Shown piece after piece: positions 8,277 to 16,983 of a DNA stretch of 64,000 nucleotides (position 1 is the stretch's first letter; the number at the start of each line of letters is the position of its first letter). The translations under genes and the position numbers were made by a program. The DNA comes from Clostridium sp. (GTDB lineage: Bacteria > Bacillota > Clostridia > Lachnospirales > Lachnospiraceae): contig JAETQD010000009.1 of NCBI GenBank assembly GCA_021770825.1, forward strand, positions 62,001 to 126,000, given 5' to 3'. The notes beneath the pieces are model-generated. The model saw only the letters and a list, made by a program, of their open reading frames with translations, was not told where the DNA came from and made no database searches.

Positions 8277-8427
8277 ATTTAACGTTACTTTTTTGGCAAT
8301 TAAATTTATGATTTTTGATTTGGAATTCTGAAATCGTCAGACAAGAAAGGGACAAAAGGATGGATTTTCCTTGCAATTTGGACGAAAAATAGTGGAAAGA
8401 AACAAAAAACAAAGAGGAAACCGAGTT

Positions 8428-8444
8428 TGGCACGGTTATTGCTA
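8428..8444 (+). promoter_or_regulatory. Sigma-54 (-24/-12) promoter of the SDR-P-protein-kinase operon
   Basis: TGGCACGGTTATTGCTA is an exact match to TGGCAC-N5-TTGCW. The SDR start codon is at 8537, giving a leader of about 80 bases. Confidence 0.88.
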
Positions 8445-8536
8445 ATATATAGCTCAGAGCAATTGAAACGCCTGCATGACAAGAGTGCAGGAGAAAACCA
8501 AAGGCAAAAGTAAATTTTTTAAAAGGAGGACGTCCC

Positions 8537-9334
8537 ATGTTAGTAAAGAAAGATCCGTTAAACCTCACAGGTAAAGTTGCAGTTATCACCGGTGGAAGCT
8601 CCGGAATTGGTCTGGGCGTTGTTGAGCTGTTAAGCGCATACGGCGCAAAGGTAGCCATGGTAGATGTAAGCCCCAAGGGTGAGGAGAAAGCAAAAGAGCT
8701 TCGCGATGCAGGAAGAGATGTTACCTTCTATCGCTGTGATGTAACCAACGAGGCTCAGGTAGAAGAAACCGTAAAGGGTATCGTTGATACATATGGAAGA
8801 ATTGATATTTTACACAACAATGCAGGTGTTACCGTAAGAAAGACCATCGCTGATCTGACCGAGAAAGAATGGGATTTCGTTCTGGATGTAGGACTTAAGG
8901 GATTGTTCTTATTCTCCAAGCACGTAATTCCGGTAATGGCAGCAAACGGCGGCGGCAGCATCATCAATACCGGTTCCGGCTGGGGCTTAAAGGGCGGCGA
9001 CCTGGCAGCAGCTTACTGTGCAGTTAAGGGCGGTATTGTAAACGTTACAAGAGCTATGGCCATCGACCACGGCCCGCAGAACATCCGCGTAAACAGCGTA
9101 AACCCGGGCGATACCGATACAGCAATGCTTCGTGACGAAGGAAAGCAGACAGGCGTTGTAAAAGACGGTGACGGACAGATGGACGCTTACTTAAAGGATT
9201 GCGGAACCAGCAGACCGCTTGCAAGAATCGGTATGCCGGAAGATATCGCAAACGCAGTTCTGTTCTTAGCAAGTGATCTTGCAAGCTGGATTACAGGTGC
9301 AGCACTTGTTGTAGACGGCGGCGGAATCGCATAG
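8537..9334 (+). CDS. Short-chain dehydrogenase/reductase 1
   Basis: 265 residues, classical SDR. The cofactor motif is TGGSSGIG (about residues 18-25). Also present are DV after the third strand, NNAG (about 93-96), the catalytic Ser in NTGSGWG, YCAVK (YXXXK) and the C-terminal ITGAALVVDGG. It should oxidise an alcohol or reduce a ketone with NAD(P). An acidic residue at the end of the second strand (AMVDVS) favours NAD. ATG 8537 follows AAAAGGAGG and is the first gene after the sigma-54 promoter. It is followed at 42 bases by the P-protein-like genes. The substrate is not readable from sequence; generic labels such as 3-oxoacyl-ACP reductase would be misleading in this catabolic context. Confidence 0.88.
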   Translation: MLVKKDPLNLTGKVAVITGGSSGIGLGVVELLSAYGAKVAMVDVSPKGEEKAKELRDAGRDVTFYRCDVTNEAQVEETVKGIVDTYGRIDILHNNAGVTVRKTIADLTEKEWDFVLDVGLKGLFLFSKHVIPVMAANGGGSIINTGSGWGLKGGDLAAAYCAVKGGIVNVTRAMAIDHGPQNIRVNSVNPGDTDTAMLRDEGKQTGVVKDGDGQMDAYLKDCGTSRPLARIGMPEDIANAVLFLASDLASWITGAALVVDGGGIA

Positions 9335-9376
9335 GTTACCTATAACAAAAACATATATACAGGAGGAAAGAAACAC

Positions 9377-10768
9377 ATGAGAGGATTTGAAAGCCATCCT
9401 TACATACCGAACTCAGTACCGGATATCCAGGCTGAAATGCTTAAGGAAATCGGAATGACCTCTTTGGAGGAGCTTCATAAAAATGTTCCGGAACTGTTAA
9501 AGTTAAAAAATGATATGAACATCCCGGAGGCATTTGGCTCCGAGTATGAATTAAAGAGACACGTGGAGCGCGTTCTTTCTAAAGACACTGACTGCCACAA
9601 AAACTTAAACTTCCTTGGCGCAGGCTGCTGGCAGCACTATGTTCCGGCTATCTGTGATGAAGTCAACGGAAAAGGTGAGTTCTTAACCGCTTACGGCGGA
9701 GAGCCCTACAACGATGAGGGACGTTTCCAGGCATTATTTGAGTACGAGAGCATGGTTGCTGAACTGGTTGACATGGACGTTGTAAACGTACCGACCATGG
9801 ACTGGTCCCAGGCAGCAGCTACCACTGTTCGTATGGCACAGCGTATCACAGGACGCAGCGTAATCCTTGTACCGGAGTACATGGACCAGGAAAAGAAAAA
9901 AGCAATGGAGAACTATGCAGAGTGCTGCATGAAGTTCGAGACAGTAAAATGTGACAGCATGGGCCACATTGATCTTGATGACTTAAAGGCAAAGATCAAT
10001 GCAGACACCATTGGCGTTTACTTTGAGAATCCTAACTATCTGGGCGTTATTGAGCCAAACGGCCAGAAAATATCCGATATGATCCATGAGGCAGGTGGAC
10101 TGAGCCTGGTAGGTGTGGACCCGATTTCTCTCGGTGTACTTGCAACACCGCCCTCCTACGGTGCTGATATTGTATGCGGAGACTTACAGCCCCTCGGTAT
10201 CCACATGAATTACGGCGGAGGCCAGTCCGGCTTCATGGCAACCAGAGACGAGGAGAAGTTCGTAATGGAATTCCCGTCCCGTCTGTTTGGTATTGCTCCC
10301 ACCTCCGAGCCGGGTGAGTACGGCTTCGGCGATGTAGCTTATGACAGAACCTCTTTCGGTCATCACAGAGAGCATGGTAAAGAGTATGTAGGAACCCAGT
10401 CCGCACTTTGGGGCATCACGGCAGGCGTATACCTGGCAACCATGGGCCCGCAGGGTATGGAAGAAGTCGGCAAGATCATCATGGCTAACGCACAGTACGC
10501 AGCCAAGAAGTTAAGCCAGATTCCGGGCGTAAAGGTTAATCCATTCGGTTCCGTATTCTTTAAGGAGTTTGTAGTAGATTTCACAGCCACAGGCAAGACC
10601 GTTGCAGAGATCAACAAGGCTCTGCTTGCAAAGGGCATTTTCGGCGGAAAAGATTTATCCAAAGATTTCCCGGCCTTAAACCAGTCCGCTCTTTACTGTG
10701 TAACTGAAATCCACACGAAGGAAGACATCGACACTCTGGCAGCAGCTCTTACAGAAGTGCTCAAATAG
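9377..10768 (+). CDS. Divergent glycine decarboxylase P-protein-like protein, subunit 1 (GcvPA-like)
   Basis: 463 residues, about the length of the N-terminal half of P-protein in two-subunit organisms. The start YIPNSVPDIQAEMLKEIG and the stretches FLGAGCWQHYVPA, EFLTAY, FEYESMVAEL, VDPISLGVL and GADIVCGDLQPLGI follow GcvPA. Segments expected after recall of the family are changed. The TPYQPE motif is replaced by GGEPYND, the YDG segment by MDWSQA, and the REKATSNICTNQAL segment by EHGKEYVGTQSALWG. It should be the partner of the PLP-bearing subunit encoded next. The departures lie around the substrate side, so a substrate other than glycine is likely, but this is inference. The start is ATG 9377 after CAGGAGGAA. 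Confidence 0.82.
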   Translation: MRGFESHPYIPNSVPDIQAEMLKEIGMTSLEELHKNVPELLKLKNDMNIPEAFGSEYELKRHVERVLSKDTDCHKNLNFLGAGCWQHYVPAICDEVNGKGEFLTAYGGEPYNDEGRFQALFEYESMVAELVDMDVVNVPTMDWSQAAATTVRMAQRITGRSVILVPEYMDQEKKKAMENYAECCMKFETVKCDSMGHIDLDDLKAKINADTIGVYFENPNYLGVIEPNGQKISDMIHEAGGLSLVGVDPISLGVLATPPSYGADIVCGDLQPLGIHMNYGGGQSGFMATRDEEKFVMEFPSRLFGIAPTSEPGEYGFGDVAYDRTSFGHHREHGKEYVGTQSALWGITAGVYLATMGPQGMEEVGKIIMANAQYAAKKLSQIPGVKVNPFGSVFFKEFVVDFTATGKTVAEINKALLAKGIFGGKDLSKDFPALNQSALYCVTEIHTKEDIDTLAAALTEVLK

Positions 10769-10788
10769 ATGCAGAAAGGAATGATATT

Positions 10789-12351
10789 GTGAAAAGAATA
10801 GACAGATCATCAAAGGTTAGAACAGGCTTCCATCAGGCAAAATGGGATGAGCCGATCATTTATGAGCTCAGCACTCCCGGCGAGCGCGGAATCCTCGTTG
10901 GCCAGCCGGAAAAGGCCGTAGCAGAAGAAGTTGAAGGTGTATCTGCAATTCCCGCAGGTATGGCCAGAAATACAAAATTAAATCTCCCGGAGATGTCCCA
11001 GAGCCGTGTACTCCGTCACTATTCCAGACTGGCACAGCAGACACTGGGCGCTGACGTGAACATCGAGATTGGACAGGGTACCTGTACCGTTAAGTACAGC
11101 CCGAAGGTAAACGATCAGCTTGCAAACCTGATCCGTGAATATCATCCGCTTCAGGATGAGAGCACCGTACAGGGTATTCTCCAGATCTTCCATGAGACAG
11201 ATAAATATATGTGCGAGATTTCCGGTATGGATCATTTCTCCTTCCAGCCCAGCGGCGGTTCCCAGGGTATCATGACCATGGCTTCCGTAATCCGTGCATA
11301 CTTCAAGGACAAAGGTGAGGACAGAGATGAGATCATCACAACCATCTACTCCCATCCGTCCGATGCTGCTGCTCCGGCCGTAGCAGGTTTTAAGATCATT
11401 TACTTACAGCCCGATCCCAAGACCGGTGTTCCGGATCTTGAGCAGTTAAAGGCAGTTTCTGGTCCCAAGACAGCCGGATATATCGTTGCTAACCCGGAGG
11501 ATACCGGTGTTTACAACGGCCATGTAAAAGAGTTTGTTGACCATATCCATTCCATCGGCGGTCTTTGCGCTTATGATCAGGCCAATGCCAACGGTCTCTT
11601 AGGCGTAACAAGAGCAAGAGATGCCGGATTTGATATGTGCTTCTTCAACCTCCACAAGACATTCTCCACACCTCACGGCTGCGGCGGTCCTGCATGCGGC
11701 GCTACCGGTGTACAGAAAGACCTTGTGAAATATCTTCCGGCTCCGCTTGTTGGTTTCGACGGCGAGAAGTACTTCCTCGACTATGAGACCGTAAGCAATC
11801 CCTGTGCAGTAGGCAAGGTAAGAGAGTGGTATGGCGTTGCTCCTGTTGTATTAAAGGCATACTGCTGGATCCGCAGCCTTGGACCCAACGGTTTATACCA
11901 GGTTGCAAAGACAGCCGTTTTAAACAACAACTATATGTTCAAGAAGTTGATGGAGCTTCCGGAAGTATCCGCTTACTACGAGGACGGCAACAACCAGAGA
12001 ATCGAGCAGGCTCGTTACTCCTTAGAGAACCTGACAAAGGAAACCGGAATCGGCACTCTGGACATCCAGAGAAGAATGATGGACTTCGGTATGCATTACT
12101 GGACCTCTCACCATCCGTTCTATCTGCCTGAGCCGATGACCTTAGAGCCCACAGAGACTCCGGCCAAGAAGGACATCGACGAATACATTGAAACCCTGAA
12201 ATATGTCTTCAAGGAAGCACATGAGAATCCGGAGATCATTAAGACAGCTCCGCACAGAAGCGTTACCCATCAGGTTGACGAGTCTGGTATGGACGATCAG
12301 GCAACATGGGCTCTTAGCTGGAAGACCTATCTGAAGAAATACACCGAGTAA
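10789..12351 (+). CDS. Divergent glycine decarboxylase P-protein-like protein, subunit 2 (GcvPB-like, PLP-binding)
   Basis: 520 residues, somewhat longer than common GcvPB. The PLP lysine motif is intact: FFNLHKTFSTPHGCGGPACG near residues 283-302, matching NLHKTF of P-proteins. Other family blocks are FQPSGGSQGIMTM, IITTIYSHPSDAAAPAVAG and YDQANANGLLGV. With subunit 1 it should form the PLP enzyme that in the classical system decarboxylates glycine and loads the aminomethyl group on lipoyl-H-protein. No gcvH, gcvT or lpd gene is in the window. GTG 10789 has an AAAGGA site, 20 bases after subunit 1. Its stop shares one base with the next start, so PA, PB and the kinase are translationally coupled. 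Confidence 0.83.
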   Translation: MKRIDRSSKVRTGFHQAKWDEPIIYELSTPGERGILVGQPEKAVAEEVEGVSAIPAGMARNTKLNLPEMSQSRVLRHYSRLAQQTLGADVNIEIGQGTCTVKYSPKVNDQLANLIREYHPLQDESTVQGILQIFHETDKYMCEISGMDHFSFQPSGGSQGIMTMASVIRAYFKDKGEDRDEIITTIYSHPSDAAAPAVAGFKIIYLQPDPKTGVPDLEQLKAVSGPKTAGYIVANPEDTGVYNGHVKEFVDHIHSIGGLCAYDQANANGLLGVTRARDAGFDMCFFNLHKTFSTPHGCGGPACGATGVQKDLVKYLPAPLVGFDGEKYFLDYETVSNPCAVGKVREWYGVAPVVLKAYCWIRSLGPNGLYQVAKTAVLNNNYMFKKLMELPEVSAYYEDGNNQRIEQARYSLENLTKETGIGTLDIQRRMMDFGMHYWTSHHPFYLPEPMTLEPTETPAKKDIDEYIETLKYVFKEAHENPEIIKTAPHRSVTHQVDESGMDDQATWALSWKTYLKKYTE

Positions 12352-13514
12352 TGAAAAAAATTGGACTGATTGTGAATCCGATCGCCGGAATGGGCGGAAG
12401 TGTCGGATTGAAAGGAACTGATAACACCGCGGCGGAAGCTTTTCGCCGCGGTGCTATTCCGAGAGCAGGGGACCGTGCAAAGGCCGCCCTGTCAGAGCTT
12501 CTCTCGATGAAAGAGGAGCTTTTTATCTATACATGCCCGGGAAGCATGGGCGGGGATATTGCAGATGAGCTGGGCTTTCAGACCGTGATAAAGCCAGATG
12601 TTCCGGACAATGCCGGTATGGCGGCGTCCATGGATGCAGGGACTCTGCCGGAGTCACTTTCTAAAACCAGTGCTGCCGATACAAAAAGCCTGGCAGAATG
12701 GCTCCTTGCAAAAGAGGTGGATTTGATTCTCTTTGCAGGCGGTGATGGTACGGCGAGAGATGTGTACCAGGCCGTGGAGCTTTCTGCATGCTGTGTGGGA
12801 ATTCCTGCCGGTGTGAAAATACACTCCCCTGTATATGCCAAAAACCCGAAGGCAGCCGGACAACTGGCGCTTCTTTGGCTTACGGGGAAAATTTCCATGA
12901 CTCAGGAAGAAGAGGTGCTGGATATTGATGAAGAGCAGTACCGGAAAGAGCAGATCAATACCAGACTTTACGGGTATCTGAAGGTTCCGAAGGAGCGGTC
13001 CTTTACCCAGAACCGGAAAGCTCCGACGCCTCTCTCTGATGCAGCAGCCATTGATTCCATCGCCTATGAGGTGGTCCGTCAGATGGAACCGGATACCTAC
13101 TATATTATAGGGGCCGGAACCACCACAAGGGGAGTCATGGAAATCCTGGAGCTTAAAAACACCCTGATTGGCGTGGATCTTGTTTACAACAAAGAGCTGG
13201 TGGCCAACGATCTGGGCGGAAGCGAGCTTCTGTCTCTGATTAAAGGAAAAAAGACCAAGCTGGTTGTCACCATAACCGGAGGACAGGGATACCTGTTTGG
13301 CCGCGGAAATCAGCAGCTTACTCCTGATGTGATTCGGGAAGTGGGAAAGGAAAACATCATTATCCTGGCCACAAAGACGAAGTTAGCCGCATTGTCAGGC
13401 CAGCCGCTTCTGGTGGACACCTATGATGAAGAGTTAAATCATTCCCTCTGCGGATATTACCGGGCCATTGCTGGATGCGGGGAAACCATTGTGTGTAAAG
13501 TATCGGATAATTAA
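12351..13514 (+). CDS. ATP-NAD/AcoX-type kinase
   Basis: 387 residues. The start MKKIGLIVNPIAGMGG and the motif FAGGDGTARDV (about residues 126-136) are the nucleotide-binding loop of the NAD kinase/diacylglycerol kinase fold. GVKIHSPVYA follows, as in the ATP-NAD/AcoX group. The C-terminal half has VVTITGGQGYLFGRGNQQLTP. AcoX-type members accompany catabolic operons such as acetoin degradation and are distinct from housekeeping NAD kinase. It may supply NADP for the SDR or phosphorylate a pathway intermediate; the sequence cannot tell. ATG 12351 overlaps the stop of the GcvPB-like gene by one base. Confidence 0.8.
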   Translation: MKKIGLIVNPIAGMGGSVGLKGTDNTAAEAFRRGAIPRAGDRAKAALSELLSMKEELFIYTCPGSMGGDIADELGFQTVIKPDVPDNAGMAASMDAGTLPESLSKTSAADTKSLAEWLLAKEVDLILFAGGDGTARDVYQAVELSACCVGIPAGVKIHSPVYAKNPKAAGQLALLWLTGKISMTQEEEVLDIDEEQYRKEQINTRLYGYLKVPKERSFTQNRKAPTPLSDAAAIDSIAYEVVRQMEPDTYYIIGAGTTTRGVMEILELKNTLIGVDLVYNKELVANDLGGSELLSLIKGKKTKLVVTITGGQGYLFGRGNQQLTPDVIREVGKENIIILATKTKLAALSGQPLLVDTYDEELNHSLCGYYRAIAGCGETIVCKVSDN

Positions 13515-13529
13515 AGAAAAAAGATATGG

Positions 13530-13579
13530 GAGCTGTTTCAGAATAGCTGAGAAATCAGCTATTCTGCCCAGCTCTTTTT
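13530..13579 (+). terminator. Intrinsic terminator of the SDR-P-protein-kinase operon
   Basis: A perfect 12-bp inner stem (13539-13550 with 13555-13566, loop GAAA) extends into outer GAGCT/AGCTC and ends in TTTTT, 15 bases after the stop. Confidence 0.85.
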
Positions 13580-13623
13580 CATGCCTAAAATAGAGGAAGC
13601 GGTTTCGCTTTTGAACATAGAGC

Positions 13624-13669
13624 GAGGGCATCACTCCATCATCTCGTTAGATGATTTTGCGACACCCTC
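13624..13669 (-). repeat. Imperfect inverted repeat, better paired as minus-strand RNA
   Basis: Outer 9-base arms (13624-13632, 13661-13669) pair fully only on the minus strand, through two G-U pairs. The inner 7-bp arms (13638-13644, 13649-13655) with a 4-base loop are perfect. It lies 33 bases after the stop of NhaC-type gene 2. There is no T-run after it, so it may be a 3' UTR structure or a dispersed repeat rather than a classical terminator. Confidence 0.5.
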
Positions 13670-13701
13670 TGAAAACCAAAAGCAATATTTAAAATGAGGA
13701 A

Positions 13702-15171
13702 TTATATGTTATCGCGGTAGGTCTTTACACTGGGGATTTCTCCAGTCTTCCACTGGAACTTACCAGCAAAGCCGTAGATAATTGCGATGATCGGTACTAC
13801 CCAGTTGAATACTGCGAACGGAAGATATACGAAGCTTCCAACTCCGAGAGCGGAGGAAGCGAAGGAACCGCATAAGTTCCACGGAATCAACGGGGAGGTT
13901 ACAGTACCGGAGTCCTCCAGAGTTCTGGAAAGACACTGGGGAAGAAGGTCTTTCTTCTTGTATTCGGAAACATATAATCTTCCGGTAAGTACGATGGACA
14001 TGTACTGGCTGGCAGTGATGAAGTTTACGAGAATGGAAGTAATAACGGTTGTACAAACCAGGCTGCCGACAGATTTTGTTAATGTCTTCATTTTCTCTAA
14101 AAGAGCTTCCAGAACGCCTAATTTTTCCAGTAAGGTACCATATACCATAACGATAACGGTAAGGCTGGCTGTATAGTTCATGCTGAACAGGCCGCCGCGG
14201 GATAAAAGCTTATCAATATCATAAAGACCAGTTTCGGATACGAAGCCGTCTTCCATGATGGCAAGAATAGAGCTGAAGCCCTGTCCCTGGAATAACATTG
14301 CCAATACGGCGCCTACGATACCTGCAAGAAGCAGAGTGGGGAAGGAAGGTTTCTTTAAAATAGCAAAAGCAATTACCAGAACCGGGGGAATTAAGGTAAT
14401 GATATTTAAGTTGAACTGTTCCTCCAGAGCAACTAAAATTGAATCAATCGTTGCGGAGTCTGCATTGCCGCCGTATTTTAATCCTAAAACCAGGAAAGCA
14501 ACCATGGCAATTACAATACCAGGGCCTGCTGTGTAGACCATAGCTTTAATATGATCGAATAAGTCGCCTTCTGCAACGGCCGGGGCTACGTTGGTGGTAT
14601 CAGATAACGGGGACATCTTATCACCAAAGGAAGCACCGCTTACACATGCTCCGGCAGTCATTGCGGGGTTGACACCAAGTCCTATTCCGACGCCCATAAG
14701 TGCAACGCCAACGGTTGCCCATGTGGACCAGGAGCTTCCTGTTGCAATGGATGTAATAATACATGCCAGACATGCGGTCACAAGGAAGATAGACGGATTG
14801 ATTAATTTCAGGCCGATGTGGATAATCATGGGAACGGTACCACAGGCAATCCAGGAACCAACCAGGCAGCCGATGGCATATAAAATCAGAACAGTGGGAA
14901 CTGCCAGTTTGGCGCCCTCTGCAACAGCTTCTTCAATTTTGTGATATGGGCATTTCTCAATGGTCAATACTAACATTGCAACCCCAAGAGCTATTAACAT
15001 GGTAACGTGCAATTTCTGGCCAAAGAGGAAAATTGCTGATGCCATTGAAATAATCAGGAATGCAACAATTAATAAAGATCCAGGCAGGGACGCATGGAAA
15101 ATAATATCACTTGAGGAATTGCTGATTTCTTCAGGGCTCGAAGATGTTCCTTGCTTTTTTGTGTCGCTCAT
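13702..15171 (-). CDS. NhaC-family sodium-coupled antiporter/transporter 2
   Basis: 489 residues. A hydrophilic Ser-rich N-terminus of about 25 residues is followed by about 12 hydrophobic segments. The family signature SGASFGDKMSPLSDTTN lies near residue 180, parallel to FGDHCSPVSDTT of transporter 1; ITSIATGSSWSTWATVGVA precedes it. It is closer to the NhaC core family than transporter 1, which is longer. ATG 15171 has a GGAGG site. An exact sigma-54 promoter lies 50 bases upstream and regulator 2 is divergent. It is therefore probably the uptake or exchange system for the second module. The transported solute is unknown. Confidence 0.87.
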   Translation of the reverse strand: MSDTKKQGTSSSPEEISNSSSDIIFHASLPGSLLIVAFLIISMASAIFLFGQKLHVTMLIALGVAMLVLTIEKCPYHKIEEAVAEGAKLAVPTVLILYAIGCLVGSWIACGTVPMIIHIGLKLINPSIFLVTACLACIITSIATGSSWSTWATVGVALMGVGIGLGVNPAMTAGACVSGASFGDKMSPLSDTTNVAPAVAEGDLFDHIKAMVYTAGPGIVIAMVAFLVLGLKYGGNADSATIDSILVALEEQFNLNIITLIPPVLVIAFAILKKPSFPTLLLAGIVGAVLAMLFQGQGFSSILAIMEDGFVSETGLYDIDKLLSRGGLFSMNYTASLTVIVMVYGTLLEKLGVLEALLEKMKTLTKSVGSLVCTTVITSILVNFITASQYMSIVLTGRLYVSEYKKKDLLPQCLSRTLEDSGTVTSPLIPWNLCGSFASSALGVGSFVYLPFAVFNWVVPIIAIIYGFAGKFQWKTGEIPSVKTYRDNI

Positions 15172-15220
15172 ATGTGGTCCTCCTTAAAACTTTTTCTTTG
15201 CTGCCGGCAATTATATTTAA

Positions 15221-15237
15221 TAGCAATTTGCGTGCCA
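15221..15237 (-). promoter_or_regulatory. Sigma-54 (-24/-12) promoter of NhaC-type gene 2
   Basis: Minus strand TGGCAC-GCAAA-TTGCTA, an exact consensus match 50 bases before ATG 15171. Confidence 0.88.
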
Positions 15238-15371
15238 AAATTTAATTCTACGAAATTACGGGGTTTTTCGGGCGATTTTTCTATAAATAGACAAAAAGAG
15301 GAAGAAAAATTTTTACGAATGGAACATTATTTTTACAAAAGAAAATACCTATAATTCCTTTACAAAAAATA

Positions 15372-15400
15372 TTGTTTCTTCAATGAAAACGTGTTAAAAT
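15372..15400 (+). promoter_or_regulatory. Probable sigma-A promoter of regulator 2
   Basis: TTGTTT at 15372-15377, a 17-base spacer and TAAAAT at 15395-15400, in AT-rich DNA about 70 bases before ATG 15468. Confidence 0.45.
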
Positions 15401-15467
15401 TTTTAATTATATTTAGAAGTCAATGGTTCGATGGCATTTGGAAGTGTGTTAGAAGGAGTGATCAGAT

Positions 15468-16802
15468 ATGTTCAACCAACTGGTTCAGCAGGCATTAGGG
15501 ATACATGAAAACACAGACGCCGTACTGATTTGCGACAAAAAGGGAATCATCGAATACGCAAAATGGAAGACAGATGTATTTTTTATTCCTTCAGAAGTGG
15601 TGGGACTTTCGATTCTGGACATCTATCCGGAATTGGATGAGTCAACCAGTACAATCATGCGTGTGGTAAATACGGGCCAGCCTATTTATGAGGAAGAGCA
15701 GCGGATTCACACATGGAAAAACGAGTTGGTGCATTGTCTGAGTACGACCCTTCCGATTCGTTCCAATGGTAAAGTCATTGGCGCCATCTGTGCCTCGATA
15801 CTATATGATACAAACGGAAACAAAATGCTGCCGGAGCCGTCAGGAGATCATTATCAGCTTTCAGATATTATTACCCAGGATGAGAAAATGTATGAATTGA
15901 AGCGGCGGATTGAAAAGGTAGCTCTGAGCGATTCTGCGGTTATGATAATCGGGGAAACCGGAACCGGAAAGGAACTGGTGGCCCAGTCCATCCATAGCTG
16001 CAGCGTGAGAAGGGACAAGCCCTTCATTTCCCAGAACTGTGCGGCGATTCCCACAAGTCTTCTGGAAGGAATCTTTTTTGGAACAGAAAAAGGAAGCTAT
16101 ACGGGAGCGGAAAGCCGGAAGGGACTGTTTGAACTGGCAGACGGCGGAACCCTGTTTCTGGATGAAATCAATTCCATGGATATATCTATCCAGGCAAAGC
16201 TTTTGAAGGCGTTGGAAGAAAAGAAGGTACGCCGTGTCGGCGGATATAAGGAAATTAAATTCGATGTAAAAATTGTCTGTGCCATGAACGAAAATCCCCT
16301 GAATGCCATTAAAATGGGCTCGTTCCGGGAAGATCTCTATTATAGAATCAGCGTGGTAAAATTTATGATTCCTCCTTTGAGGGAGAGAAAATCGGATATT
16401 CTTCTTTTGGCTGACTATTATATCCAGTATTTCAATAAAAAAATGGGAAGGCACATCACAGGAATCAGTGAGGTGGCCCAAAATGCTTTTATGACCTATG
16501 AATGGAAGGGCAATGTCAGAGAATTGAGAAATGTCATTGAAAGCGCCTTTAACCTGGCAGAGAAAGACGTAATTACCATGAAGGATATTCCTGAACTGGC
16601 CCATCAGACATTAAAAACAACACTCAATGCTCCAAAAGCCGAATTAAACCGCACAGGCTCCTTGAAGACGATGATGGATGATTATGAAAAATTAATTATT
16701 GAAGAAACCCTGAAAAGTTCTAAAACCATGGCAGAGGCAGCGGAAAAACTGGATATGTCAAGGCAGAATCTCAGGTATAAGATGAAACGGTATAATTTAT
16801 AA
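15468..16802 (+). CDS. Sigma-54-dependent enhancer-binding regulator 2 (PAS-AAA+-Fis, RocR-like)
   Basis: 444 residues. A PAS-type sensor at about 10-115 (AVLICDKKGIIEYAKW; GLSILDIYPELDE) is followed by the AAA+ domain at about 135-370. That domain has Walker A GETGTGKE, contact loop GSYTGA and Walker B GGTLFLDEINSMD. The C-terminal Fis-type helix-turn-helix is TMAEAAEKLDMSRQNLRYKM. The shape and the FFGTEKGSYTGAE/NSMD segments resemble RocR-type activators of amino acid catabolism. It differs from regulator 1 in lacking the cysteine-rich N-terminal domain. It sits between two sigma-54 promoters (15221-15237 and 16923-16939), which are its likely targets. ATG 15468 has GAAGGAG. Confidence 0.9.
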   Translation: MFNQLVQQALGIHENTDAVLICDKKGIIEYAKWKTDVFFIPSEVVGLSILDIYPELDESTSTIMRVVNTGQPIYEEEQRIHTWKNELVHCLSTTLPIRSNGKVIGAICASILYDTNGNKMLPEPSGDHYQLSDIITQDEKMYELKRRIEKVALSDSAVMIIGETGTGKELVAQSIHSCSVRRDKPFISQNCAAIPTSLLEGIFFGTEKGSYTGAESRKGLFELADGGTLFLDEINSMDISIQAKLLKALEEKKVRRVGGYKEIKFDVKIVCAMNENPLNAIKMGSFREDLYYRISVVKFMIPPLRERKSDILLLADYYIQYFNKKMGRHITGISEVAQNAFMTYEWKGNVRELRNVIESAFNLAEKDVITMKDIPELAHQTLKTTLNAPKAELNRTGSLKTMMDDYEKLIIEETLKSSKTMAEAAEKLDMSRQNLRYKMKRYNL

Positions 16803-16809
16803 ATTTACA

Positions 16810-16854
16810 GGGACAGTATTTTTTTACATGTGTAAAAAAAATTGTCCCTTTTTT
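16810..16854 (+). terminator. Intrinsic terminator of regulator 2
   Basis: GGGACA (16810-16815) and TGTCCC (16843-16848) frame an A/T stem and a T-run (16849-16854), directly after the stop. Confidence 0.8.
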
Positions 16855-16922
16855 GAGCCCCTGATTTTCGCTCCGGAAAAAAAGTGGCTTAAAATCAAGG
16901 CGGCCATGGAAAAAAATATACT

Positions 16923-16939
16923 TGGCATGATAATTGCTA
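16923..16939 (+). promoter_or_regulatory. Sigma-54 (-24/-12) promoter of the SDR2-amidohydrolase operon
   Basis: TGGCAT-GATAA-TTGCTA differs from the consensus at a single base. It is 45 bases before ATG 16984. Confidence 0.85.
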
Positions 16940-16983
16940 AATATGTGGACATATCAAATCCAAACAGTGAAAGGAGACTCGTC

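Noticed and set aside
9377..12351. A complete glycine cleavage system
   Set aside because: Only P-protein-like subunits are present, the A subunit is divergent, and H, T and L genes are missing.
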